Positions 54,612 to 62,345 of a DNA stretch of 64,000 nucleotides are shown here, piece after piece (position 1 is the stretch's first letter; every line of letters starts with the position of its first letter). The notes under the pieces were generated by a model, which saw nothing but the letters and a program-made list of their open reading frames with translations, ran no database searches and was not told the DNA's origin. A program made the position numbers and the translations under genes. The stretch comes from an uncultured Blastocatellia bacterium (GTDB lineage: Bacteria; Acidobacteriota; Blastocatellia; HR10), in contig CALHAI010000022.1 of assembly GCA_937934295.1 (NCBI GenBank), positions 1-64,000 of the forward strand. Direction: 5' to 3'.

Positions 54612-56570
54612 TCAAGCGCTCCGATTCGCGCGCGCGACTCGAAGCGGGGGAACGATCAACACCACCGCGGTGATCGCGAAGACGAGCAGAGCGAGCCCGC
54701 TCATGAGCATCGGCGCGACGACGGGTTTGGGGAGCGTGAACCCTCCGATGAGGAGGAAGGCGAGCACAATCGAAGTGATCGACTCGCCCGCGATCAATCC
54801 CGAGGCCACAAGCGTCCCGACGTTTTCGATCCGCTCGCGCTCCCCTTCGGGGAGGGATCGTCGCCGGAGCACGCTCTCCAAGACCGCGCGGAAGAGGCCA
54901 CCAACGAAGATGGCCGCCGTCGAATAGAAGGGCAAATACATGCCGACGGCGATGAGCATCACCGATGGCACGCGGAGCAGAATGAGCGCGAGCGCCAAGA
55001 ACGCCCCCATGAGCACAAGGGGCCACGCCATCTGCCCGGCCATGATCCCTTGCGACATCATCGCCATCAACCCGGCCTGCGGCGCGGGCAACGCCTCCGA
55101 ACCGATGGTGTAGGTCTTATGCAGGACGACCAGCGGGACCGTCAGCACCAACGCCGAGATCCATACGCCGACCATCTCGCCCAGCTGCATCCGCCATGGC
55201 GTGCCACCCAGCAACTGACCCACCTTCAAGTCCTGCATCATATCGCCCGCGATGCCCATCGCACAGCAGATCACCGCGGCGACGCCAAGCACGGCGAGCA
55301 CACCGCGTTCGCCGCTGACGCCGATCCCCAGCAGGATCAACCCGGCCAGGATCAACGTCGAAAGCGTCAATCCCGAAATCGGGTTATTCGAGCTGCCGAT
55401 CAACCCGACGAGATATCCAGCCACGGCCGCGAACAACAATCCCGCTGCGAGCATCACGAGCGTCGTGACAATGGCCGCCCCCGCGCGCTCGGTGAAATAG
55501 TCGTAGAGGATGGTGATCGGAACGGCGAGGCCGAGAATCCCCAGCAGAACCCCCCCCATCGGCAGGTCTTTCTCCGTGCGGAGCGCTTCGCTCGAGGACG
55601 AACCCTCCCCCCGAACCATGCGCAGCAAGTCCTGCACGGCATGCGCGAACGCCGAGCGCAGGGCCTGTCGCAATCGAGAGAGCGTATAGAAGGCGGCGAC
55701 GATCATCGCCCCCACGGCGAGCGGGCGCACCTGCTGTCGCCACACCGCCGAGGCGATCTCCATCCAGCTCCGACTCCCCACGGCCGATTCCAAATGCGGC
55801 CCGGCGAAGAGGAGCAGGGGAACGAGTAGTCCCCAGGCGATCAATCCCCCCGTGAAGACCAGCGCAGCCAACCGCCACCCGATGATGAATCCCACGCCCA
55901 TCAGCATCGGCGATGCCGAGGGCGTCACCCAGACGATCCCCCCTCCATGTTGAACGTCGGGGAGGATTGGGGAGGCGAATCTCCGAAAGGGGAGGAACCC
56001 TCGCGCGTACTCCTGAATGATCTTGATCCCGATCTCGTTCTTGAAGACTTCGATGACGGCGCTGAGACCCATCGCGCCGAAGACGTAGCCGGCACCGGTC
56101 TGCCCCGCCTGACCGGCCTTGGTCAGCTCCGCGCAGGCGACGCTCTCGGGAAATGGCAGCTCCGGATCATGAACGAGCACGCGGCGCAGGAACGTGACGA
56201 ACAAGACGCCGAGCGTCCCCCCGACGAGCATGATGAGTGTGCTCTCCCAATAGTTGAATTCCGACCACACGCCCGTGAGCAGAAAGGCGGGGATCGTGAA
56301 GATCGCGCCGGCGACCAACGCTTCGCCCACGGATGCCGTCGTGCGCGCGACGTTCTGTTCGAGAACGCCGCCCCCCAGTGGTCGCAGAAGCGCCAGCGCC
56401 ATCACCGTCGCCGGAAACGTCGCCGCCACGGTCAATCCCGCCTTCATCCCCACGTAGGCATTGGCTGCCCCCAAGATGATTGCCAGTATGACGCCAATGA
56501 AGAGCGAACGAAACGTCAACTCCGGCATCATCCGCTCCGGTGGAACGTATGGCGTGCCCGCGCGATTCAT
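54612..56570 (-). CDS. OPT-family oligopeptide transporter
   Basis: Membrane protein of 652 residues with about 15 hydrophobic segments. The start region ELTFRSLFIGVILAIILGAA and NAYVGMKAGLTVAATFPATV is the signature of prokaryotic OPT proteins. LPFPESVACAELTKAG and GDMMQDLKVGQLLGGTPW are further family blocks. OPT proteins import short peptides or metal chelates using the proton gradient. It fits with the exported peptidases of the window, whose products it might take up. It ends 49 bases after the start of the second clpX gene on the same strand. Confidence 0.88.
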   Translation of the reverse strand: MNRAGTPYVPPERMMPELTFRSLFIGVILAIILGAANAYVGMKAGLTVAATFPATVMALALLRPLGGGVLEQNVARTTASVGEALVAGAIFTIPAFLLTGVWSEFNYWESTLIMLVGGTLGVLFVTFLRRVLVHDPELPFPESVACAELTKAGQAGQTGAGYVFGAMGLSAVIEVFKNEIGIKIIQEYARGFLPFRRFASPILPDVQHGGGIVWVTPSASPMLMGVGFIIGWRLAALVFTGGLIAWGLLVPLLLFAGPHLESAVGSRSWMEIASAVWRQQVRPLAVGAMIVAAFYTLSRLRQALRSAFAHAVQDLLRMVRGEGSSSSEALRTEKDLPMGGVLLGILGLAVPITILYDYFTERAGAAIVTTLVMLAAGLLFAAVAGYLVGLIGSSNNPISGLTLSTLILAGLILLGIGVSGERGVLAVLGVAAVICCAMGIAGDMMQDLKVGQLLGGTPWRMQLGEMVGVWISALVLTVPLVVLHKTYTIGSEALPAPQAGLMAMMSQGIMAGQMAWPLVLMGAFLALALILLRVPSVMLIAVGMYLPFYSTAAIFVGGLFRAVLESVLRRRSLPEGERERIENVGTLVASGLIAGESITSIVLAFLLIGGFTLPKPVVAPMLMSGLALLVFAITAVVLIVPPLRVARANRSA

Positions 56571-56687
56571 CGTCCCCTCCTCCCCGCTGAAATTCTGGCT
56601 TCATCCCCTCTAGGCGCGTTACTGCGCACCCGACGTAGTGTACGGGATTCCCCCTCCACCTTCAAGAGGCCGTCACGGGTTTCTCCG

Positions 56688-56716
56688 TTGACACGCTGCG
56701 CAGCCGTCACTATAAT
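56688..56716 (+). promoter_or_regulatory. Consensus sigma-70-type promoter of the STAS gene
   Basis: TTGACA, a 17-base spacer, then TATAAT: a perfect match in both hexamers and spacing, the strongest promoter seen in the window. The leader is about 32 nt, with AAAGGAGG before the start. Confidence 0.8.
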
Positions 56717-56755
56717 GCCTGCGACTGATCCGAGGAAAGGAGGAATGCCAGGGCG

Positions 56756-57097
56756 ATGACGATCACGGAACGACGACACGATGACGTGGTGATCCTTGAT
56801 ATCGATGGGAAGATTCTCCTGGGCGAGGGCGACGTGCAACTCCGGGAGGCCATTCGTCGGCTCTTGCAATCGGGTGTTCGAAAGATCCTCCTCAACCTGG
56901 CGAACGTCCCGTACATGGACAGCGCTGGATTGGGCGAGTTGGTGCGCGCTTATACGACAGTGCGCCGGGAAGGGGGTGAGCTGAAGTTGCTCGGCCTCAC
57001 GGCGCGTATTCAGGACCTGCTGACCATCACCAAATTGATCTCCGTCTTCGAGTCCTTCGATTCGGAAGAAGCGGCCCTCAAGAGCTTCGCGCCGTGA
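56756..57097 (+). CDS. STAS-domain anti-sigma factor antagonist
   Basis: Protein of 113 residues, a single STAS domain of the SpoIIAA/RsbV type. VVILDIDGKILLGEGDVQL opens it and the phosphorylation site is Ser56 in VPYMDSAGLGEL. LGLTARIQDLLTITKL is the usual last block. Unphosphorylated forms bind an anti-sigma factor and free its sigma factor. No partner kinase (RsbW type) or sigma factor is encoded nearby, so the switch partner is elsewhere. The perfect promoter suggests high constitutive expression. Confidence 0.88.
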   Translation: MTITERRHDDVVILDIDGKILLGEGDVQLREAIRRLLQSGVRKILLNLANVPYMDSAGLGELVRAYTTVRREGGELKLLGLTARIQDLLTITKLISVFESFDSEEAALKSFAP

Positions 57098-57110
57098 GAC
57101 ACGGCAGCGC

Positions 57111-57551
57111 TCAGCGACCGCGCCCGGAGAACATCCGCCAGCGCGCGCGATCCGCCGGCGTCGGTAACGAGATGCGCTTCGCCCCAGCGAGCTTCGCCTC
57201 GTCGAAGGCCGCGATCATCGCCTCAAAGGGAGCTTCCGGGTCCGTATCAATGATCACCGGCGTATTCGCATTCTGCTCGAGCTTCCCCTTGATGGCCGGA
57301 CCGAGGTCCTCGATACGAATTGGTTGTTCGTTGAGCAGATACTGCCCGTTGGCGAGGACCCGGACGTAGAGCGCCTGCTCCGGTCGCACATGCACCATGA
57401 GGTTCGGATCCTCCGGCGGCAACCCGAAACTCAAGCCCTTGATGGCCGCAAACGCCGCCGTCAGCATGAAGAAGATGATGAGCAGGAAGGCGATGTCGGC
57501 CATCGAGGCCGTGGGGATTTCCGACGAGATCTTCCGACGTGAGACGCGCAT
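57111..57551 (-). CDS. Biopolymer transport protein ExbD/TolR (copy 1)
   Basis: Protein of 146 residues: a short cytoplasmic start, one transmembrane helix (MADIAFLLIIFFMLTAAF, about 17-34) with the proton-channel Asp19, and a periplasmic domain. It forms the stator/energy-transducing complex with the ExbB-like protein encoded two genes upstream. Last gene of the exbB-exbD-exbD run, ten bases after the other exbD. Confidence 0.88.
   Translation of the reverse strand: MRVSRRKISSEIPTASMADIAFLLIIFFMLTAAFAAIKGLSFGLPPEDPNLMVHVRPEQALYVRVLANGQYLLNEQPIRIEDLGPAIKGKLEQNANTPVIIDTDPEAPFEAMIAAFDEAKLAGAKRISLPTPADRARWRMFSGRGR
57468..57518. repeat. 51-base exact repeat, copy in exbD 1
   Basis: Identical over 51 bases to 57904-57954 in the neighbouring exbD gene; it encodes the TASMADIAFLLIIFF membrane helix. 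The rest of the two genes is strongly diverged. Confidence 0.85.
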
Positions 57552-57561
57552 GATGCCCTCC

Positions 57562-57996
57562 TCAACTCGGCCGCCGCGGCGGACGCCCTTCGGTCAGAAA
57601 GTAGACCGTTCGGGCGCGACTCAAGCGCAACCGCTCCAAGGCGAACTCCACCAGTTGATATGGCACGGCCCGATCCGCCTTCACGATGAAGGGCCGATCG
57701 GGGTTTCGTCGCAACACATCGGCGATGAAGCGATCGAGCTGTTCGATCGTCTGCACCGCCTCGGAATGCTCCCCATCGGTGACCTTGATCACGCGCTCCA
57801 CCGTGATCGTGATGAGCGCGCTGTTGCGATAGACGTCTTCTCGATTGACCGAAGTCGGCAGATCCACGACCGTCTGATCCGTGGTGAACACCGTCGTGAC
57901 CAGGAAGAAGATGATGAGCAGGAAGGCGATGTCGGCCATCGAGGCCGTGGGGATCGTCGGCGCGATCCGGTGAATGCGTTTTCTCAACGGCAGCAT
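57562..57996 (-). CDS. Biopolymer transport protein ExbD/TolR (copy 2)
   Basis: Protein of 144 residues, with the membrane helix MADIAFLLIIFFLVTTVF (about 20-37), the same channel Asp, and a periplasmic domain (VVDLPTSVNREDV onward) clearly different from copy 1. Two ExbD proteins with one ExbB are common in acidobacterial and proteobacterial TonB systems. It lies 11 bases from copy 1 and ten bases from the exbB-like gene. Confidence 0.88.
   Translation of the reverse strand: MLPLRKRIHRIAPTIPTASMADIAFLLIIFFLVTTVFTTDQTVVDLPTSVNREDVYRNSALITITVERVIKVTDGEHSEAVQTIEQLDRFIADVLRRNPDRPFIVKADRAVPYQLVEFALERLRLSRARTVYFLTEGRPPRRPS
57904..57954. repeat. 51-base exact repeat, copy in exbD 2
   Basis: Partner of 57468-57518; the same orientation and same codon phase in the two exbD genes. 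Confidence 0.85.
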
Positions 57997-58005
57997 ACGC
58001 CGTCC

Positions 58006-58710
58006 TCACCGTCCGGCCATCGGCGTCTCGATCTCCGGCCGTGGCAAATAGGGCTCCGTCTCCTTGAGCGTCTCCAGGAGCATGGCGCCAGCCGTCTCCA
58101 TGCTGAGCGAGATCTTATTCACCCGCGTGGTCAGGTAATTGTAGGCGGCCTGCGTCGGCAACGCGATGATCAATCCGGTGGCCGTCGTAATCAGCGCCTC
58201 CGAAATGCCGCCAGCGACCGCGCGCGGATTCCCCAAGCCGACCTCCGCCACGCGATCGAAGGCATTGATCATCCCCGTCACCGTTCCCAAGAAGCCAAAT
58301 AGCGGCGCGATATTGGCGACCGTTGCCAAGACCCAGAGGAAGCGTTCCAGCCGCGCGATCTCCTGCGTCGCGACGATCTCCATGATCCGCTCGATCTCCT
58401 CGGTCGGCTTACCAATCTGCAGAAGCCCTGCCTTCAGCGTGTTCGCGATTGGCCCTTGGATTGTATCGCAGACGCGCACGGCCCCTTCCAGATCGCGGGC
58501 GTGCAGCGCGCGACGGACACGGCTGATGATCTCCGCCGCATCATCCTTGATCCGATGCAATACCCAGCCGCGTTCGATGATCACCACCAGCCCGGCCAAT
58601 GAACAGATTAACAACGGATACATGACGGGGCCGCCTCGTTGGAAGTAATCCACGAGCGTCCCCCATCCGATCAAAAGGAGCGGTATGCTCACGATGAGAT
58701 GACTCACCAC
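58006..58710 (-). CDS. MotA/TolQ/ExbB proton-channel family protein
   Basis: Protein of 234 residues with three transmembrane helices. The first is near 33-48 (PLLICSLAGLVVIIE). The second and third lie near 120-205, with IAPLFGFLGTVTGMINAF and ALITTATGLIIALPTQAAYN, the family signature. With ExbD it converts proton flow into mechanical work for TonB-type outer-membrane transport. The start is GTG at 58710. No tonB gene is in view. Confidence 0.88.
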   Translation of the reverse strand: MVSHLIVSIPLLLIGWGTLVDYFQRGGPVMYPLLICSLAGLVVIIERGWVLHRIKDDAAEIISRVRRALHARDLEGAVRVCDTIQGPIANTLKAGLLQIGKPTEEIERIMEIVATQEIARLERFLWVLATVANIAPLFGFLGTVTGMINAFDRVAEVGLGNPRAVAGGISEALITTATGLIIALPTQAAYNYLTTRVNKISLSMETAGAMLLETLKETEPYLPRPEIETPMAGR

Positions 58711-58777
58711 GGTTCACTCTCCCGGCTCGACCATATTTCGCCCCAAAAGATGTATGATGTGAGGCCGAAAAGTCAAC

Positions 58778-59191
58778 TCACTCCCCCACGATTTGAAAGA
58801 TGAGGCGGCGTTGACGCGGATGCGTATCGAAATCAATGAGGACGATCTGCTGCCAGGTGCCGAGCAGCAATTCTTTGTTCACAAACGGTATGGTGAGCGA
58901 CGGTCCCACCAGCGCCGCGCGGACATGGCTGTGCCCGTTGTCATCAATGGCATTGTGCCGATACGGCGCGTTCTCCGGAACGAGTCGGCGGATGGCCTCA
59001 GCTAAATCGGCGACCACGTTCGGCTCGTATTCGATCGTCGTCACCCCGGCCGTCGAACCCGGCACGAAGACCGTCACCGTCCCTGAGGAGATGGCGCTCG
59101 AACGGACGGCGCGCGCGACCTCTGGGGTGATGTCCCGAACCTCATCTCGCCCCTGCGTCGGGATCGTCATGTGCTTCGTCTCAACCGCCAT
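58778..59191 (-). CDS. YjbQ/UPF0047-family protein
   Basis: Protein of 137 residues. The signature NGHSHVRAALVGPS and the pattern WQQIVLIDFDTHPRQRRLIFQIVG near the C-terminus define the UPF0047 family. Some members have weak thiamin-phosphate synthase activity, but the physiological role is unsettled. It is divergent from serC, with about 120 bases between the starts. Confidence 0.88.
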   Translation of the reverse strand: MAVETKHMTIPTQGRDEVRDITPEVARAVRSSAISSGTVTVFVPGSTAGVTTIEYEPNVVADLAEAIRRLVPENAPYRHNAIDDNGHSHVRAALVGPSLTIPFVNKELLLGTWQQIVLIDFDTHPRQRRLIFQIVGE

Positions 59192-59264
59192 AGCGAAAGG
59201 GAAATCTTAGCGAAGTTGTTTGGGCTTTTCAACGGCGCGTGGACAGCCGCGACTAAGCCACGCA

Positions 59265-59294
59265 TTGGCCCCGGCATGGGTCATCCCGTATAAT
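59265..59294 (+). promoter_or_regulatory. Promoter of serC
   Basis: TTGGCC, an 18-base spacer, then a perfect TATAAT. It ends 15 bases before the ATG at 59310, so the leader is about 9 nt and no Shine-Dalgarno sequence is present. Confidence 0.6.
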
Positions 59295-59309
59295 GAACGC
59301 TCGCGCACC

Positions 59310-60410
59310 ATGAAGCGGGTCTACAACTTCTCGGCCGGGCCGGCGATGCTCCCGCTGCCGGTCCTGGAAGAGGCGCAGCGTTATCTGCTGGCACTGCCGG
59401 GCGTCGGCATGTCGGTGTTGGAGATCAGCCATCGCTCTCGATGGTTCGAGGAGATGCGAGACGAAGCTGAAGCCAATCTCCGAGCGTTGCTCCGAATGCC
59501 TGATCACTACCACGTACTCTTTCTGCAAGGCGGCGCGAGCTTGCAGTTTTCGATGGTTCCGATGAACCTGTTGCGCGGTCGCCGCGCGGTCGCCCAGTAT
59601 ATCCTCACAGGCTCCTGGAGCGAACGAGCTGCCAAGGAGGCGCGGCGCGAAGGCCGGGTGCGCATCCTCTGGAGCGGACAGCCGGAGCAGTACCGGCGCG
59701 TGCCGCGTGCGGGCGAGATCCGCGTTCCCCCGCAGGCCGCCTACGTCCACTTCACCTCGAACGAGACGATCCAGGGCGTGCAGTTCGCCACGGAGCCGGA
59801 GACGGACGACGTACCGCTTGTCTGTGACGCTTCCTCGGATTTCCTCTCCCGCCCCATCCCCATCGAGCGATACGCTTTGCTCTACGCCGGCGCGCAGAAG
59901 AACGCCGGACCGGCTGGCCTGACCATCGTCCTCCTGCGCGAGGACTTGCTCGAACGCATCCCTGACGGCCTTCCCTCCATGCTCGATTATCGCGTGCACG
60001 TGCGACACCGCTCGACCTATAACACCCCTCCCGTATTCGCGATCTACCTCTTTGTGCTCGTCACCCGATGGCTCCTGCGGGAGATCGGCGGCCTGGAGTG
60101 CATGGCCGTCCTCAATCGCCAGAAGGCGCAACTCCTCTACGATGTCATTGATCGAAGCGAGGGCTTCTATCGTGGTCACGCGCATCCGGAGAGCCGATCC
60201 CTCATGAACGTGACCTGGCGGTTGCCGAACGAGGAATTGGAGCGAACGTTCTTGCGAGAGGCTGAGGCCCGCGGACTGTACGAGTTGAAGGGACATCGTT
60301 CGGTCGGGGGCCTGCGCGCCTCGCTCTACAACGCGATGCCCTGTGAGGGCGTCCGTGCTCTCTGCGACTTCATGCTGGAATTCCAGGAGCGATATGACCG
60401 ACGTCGGTGA
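59310..60410 (+). CDS. serC: Phosphoserine aminotransferase
   Basis: Protein of 366 residues. SerC transaminates 3-phosphohydroxypyruvate to phosphoserine in serine synthesis. YNFSAGPAMLPLPVLE opens it. The PLP lysine is K197 in YAGAQKNAGPAG. The block VHFTSNETIQGVQF and the C-terminal VGGLRASLYNAMP are specific to the SerC family. The start sits directly behind its promoter with almost no leader. The frame is open upstream to 59220, but that part contains the promoter. Confidence 0.92.
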   Translation: MKRVYNFSAGPAMLPLPVLEEAQRYLLALPGVGMSVLEISHRSRWFEEMRDEAEANLRALLRMPDHYHVLFLQGGASLQFSMVPMNLLRGRRAVAQYILTGSWSERAAKEARREGRVRILWSGQPEQYRRVPRAGEIRVPPQAAYVHFTSNETIQGVQFATEPETDDVPLVCDASSDFLSRPIPIERYALLYAGAQKNAGPAGLTIVLLREDLLERIPDGLPSMLDYRVHVRHRSTYNTPPVFAIYLFVLVTRWLLREIGGLECMAVLNRQKAQLLYDVIDRSEGFYRGHAHPESRSLMNVTWRLPNEELERTFLREAEARGLYELKGHRSVGGLRASLYNAMPCEGVRALCDFMLEFQERYDRRR

Positions 60411-60429
60411 TCCACCTCACGATGCGCGC

Positions 60430-60950
60430 CCGAAGAGGTTCGCGCTGAAGAGCGCCTCTTGGCGAGAAGCCGTATTCCGGCGGCGCCGGCCAACATGGTG
60501 ATCGTCTGCCCTGTGTACGTGAAGGCCTCCGTGTGTATGGCTACGCGAGGGGCAGACGAAATAGGCCACCTCCGGCGTCGGCTCCGAACGCGCCAAGACG
60601 TCACGCACGCGATCTCGTACCGCGCGCCTGTAGACGAGCGTCTCCTCGTGCGAGAGCAGCGGCGAGTGCCACCGTTCATCATGCAAGATGGCGATCAAGT
60701 CCCGGAGCGCATTGGCGCGAATCGGCTCCTGCCCGAGCGCACGCCATGACACCCATTTCTATCGGAAACCGGGCGGCGTGCTCGATCCCCCACAAGAAGC
60801 GCGGATCGGCAGAAGTGGCCCGATTCGATTGCTCATCCGTCAAATCGGCGACGCGCTCGACACGCGCTCGCGGGCATCGCGCACCCCCTCGCTCGATCTC
60901 TGAGCGGAGAAGGCCGACGTCATCCTTGACAGGGGAGCGAAGGTTCGAGT
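60430..60950 (-). pseudogene. Decayed gene with multiple frameshifts, family unknown
   Basis: Between serC and the EutN-like gene no frame is open throughout, but protein-like stretches follow each other in all three minus-strand frames. From about 60945, one frame reads VKDDVGLLRSEIERG, then ADLTDEQSNRATSADPRFLW and GIEHAARFPIEMGV. Near 60750 it passes to the frame reading WRALGQEPIRANALRDLIAI and onward to PTPEVAYFVCP. Near 60555 it passes to a frame reading RVAIHTEAFTYTGQTITMLA and GAAGIRLLAKR. Joined, they make a plausible protein of about 160 residues. I do not recognise it. It is either a pseudogene or the site of assembly indels. No start codon with a ribosome binding site is evident. 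Confidence 0.45.
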
Positions 60951-60955
60951 ACGCT
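60926..60955 (+). promoter_or_regulatory. Promoter of the EutN-like gene
   Basis: A perfect TTGACA, an 18-base spacer, then TACGCT. It ends 10 bases before the ATG at 60966, with no Shine-Dalgarno sequence between. Confidence 0.4.
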
Positions 60956-60965
60956 GAAGCCGACG

Positions 60966-61253
60966 ATGATCCTGGGGCGCGTCATCGGCACGGTCGTCGC
61001 CACGCAGAAGAACGAGCGCTATGGCGGCGCGCGCATTCTTCTTGTGCAACCGATTCAGCCAGATGGCAGCGAGCGCGGGACGCCAATCCTCGCCCTGGAT
61101 GCCGTAGACGCCGGCGTGGGCGATACAGTACTCGTCGTTCAGGAAGGATGGGCCGCTTCGACGGCCGCTACGGGAGAACCGGGGGCTGCCATTGATTCGA
61201 CGATCGTGGGCGTCGTCGATGCGATCGAGGTATTCGATCCCCTCCCTCTCTGA
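60966..61253 (+). CDS. EutN/CcmL-type microcompartment vertex protein (orphan)
   Basis: Protein of 95 residues matching the pentameric BMC vertex family. The opening MILGRVIGTVVATQKNERYG followed by GARILLVQPI, the middle block LALDAVDAGVGDTVLVV and the end STIVGVVDAIEV are diagnostic. In microcompartments such pentamers cap the corners of a protein shell made mostly of BMC-H hexamers. No BMC-H protein, aldehyde dehydrogenase or other shell gene is in this window, so it is an orphan here. It may complement shell proteins encoded elsewhere or have taken another role. It is preceded by a promoter abutting the start and followed after 188 bases by lpxC. Confidence 0.87.
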   Translation: MILGRVIGTVVATQKNERYGGARILLVQPIQPDGSERGTPILALDAVDAGVGDTVLVVQEGWAASTAATGEPGAAIDSTIVGVVDAIEVFDPLPL

Positions 61254-61441
61254 AGGCTCGACCGAGCACCACCGTCCCCGGGGGTTGTCGCCGTTTGACT
61301 ACACCCACCGTGGCGAATACGCCGCACTCTGAGAGCGGGCACGCCTTCCCCGAAGCGCCGATCTCCCAAAGGATGTAAGGCTTCCGGTGAACGTGGGGCC
61401 ACCTGGGGACTTCGGCACGAGGCTTGCATATCTCTCCGCGT

Positions 61442-62338
61442 ATGCGTCCGCTTCAGCAGACGCTCGCGCGTCCGGTGGAGGTCGAAGGGCTCGGACTCCA
61501 CACGGGAGTGCGCGCGCGGTTGAGAGTATGTCCGGCTCCGGCCTATGCGGGGCTGCTCTTTCGTCGCGTGGACCTCGATGGCTTTGAGATCCCGGCTTCG
61601 CCGCAATATGTGGCGCACGTCAGCTATGCGACAACCCTTGTGCGCGCGGGGGTCATGGTTGCGACGGTCGAACATCTGTTGGCCGCGCTCTACGCCTGTG
61701 GCGTGGACAATGCCCTCATCGAACTGGATGCTCTGGAAGTCCCCATCCTCGACGGCAGCGCTGCGCCCTTCGTCGAGTTGCTCGCGCGCGCCGGGCGTCG
61801 GACGCTGGACGCACCACGACAGTATCTGCGCGTCCGAAAGCCGATCCGCGTCGGGGATGGCCAAAAGCACATCACCCTCACTCCGGATACGTGCCTCCGC
61901 TTGAGCTGCACGATCGAGTTCACGCATCCCATGATCGGACGGCAGCACCGGGAGTTGATCGTCACCGAAGAGACCTTCGCCGAAGAGCTGGCGCCAGCGC
62001 GCACGTTCGGGTTCCTCGAAGATGTTGAGAAGCTCCGCCAAATGAGACTCATTCGCGGCGGTTCTCTGCAAAATGCCATTGTCCTCACGCGCGACGGCCT
62101 CCTCAATCCGGAAGGCCTTCGATTCCCAGATGAGTTCGTGCGCCATAAGATGGTGGACCTGCTCGGAGACCTCGCGCTCCTTGGGCGCCCCTTGCTCGCG
62201 CGCGTGGAGGCGTGGCGCCCCGGCCATGCCATGAATGCGACGGCCGTCGCGGCCCTCCTGCGCGATCCCACAGCTTGGGAGCTGTTGTCTCACCCCCACC
62301 GGGATCCGATGGACACGCGCGCCCACACCGACAAATGA
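61442..62338 (+). CDS. lpxC: UDP-3-O-acyl-N-acetylglucosamine deacetylase
   Basis: Protein of 298 residues. LpxC performs the committed step of lipid A synthesis, a zinc-dependent deacetylation in the cytoplasm. Zinc ligands are H78 in VEHLLAALYACG, H235 and D239 in HKMVDLLGD, and the catalytic His is in GHAMN (262). LPILDGS-type VPILDGSAAPF is also present. The start is MRPLQQTLARP, with no clear ribosome binding site; a second ATG six codons earlier is possible. Presence of LpxC indicates a lipopolysaccharide-bearing outer membrane. Confidence 0.93.
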   Translation: MRPLQQTLARPVEVEGLGLHTGVRARLRVCPAPAYAGLLFRRVDLDGFEIPASPQYVAHVSYATTLVRAGVMVATVEHLLAALYACGVDNALIELDALEVPILDGSAAPFVELLARAGRRTLDAPRQYLRVRKPIRVGDGQKHITLTPDTCLRLSCTIEFTHPMIGRQHRELIVTEETFAEELAPARTFGFLEDVEKLRQMRLIRGGSLQNAIVLTRDGLLNPEGLRFPDEFVRHKMVDLLGDLALLGRPLLARVEAWRPGHAMNATAVAALLRDPTAWELLSHPHRDPMDTRAHTDK

Positions 62339-62345
62339 AGGCGCT

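Noticed and set aside
60533-61195. 220-codon open frame on the plus strand across the decayed gene and the EutN-like gene
   Set aside because: Arg/Ala-rich composition typical of a shadow frame; it overlaps the well-supported EutN-like gene.
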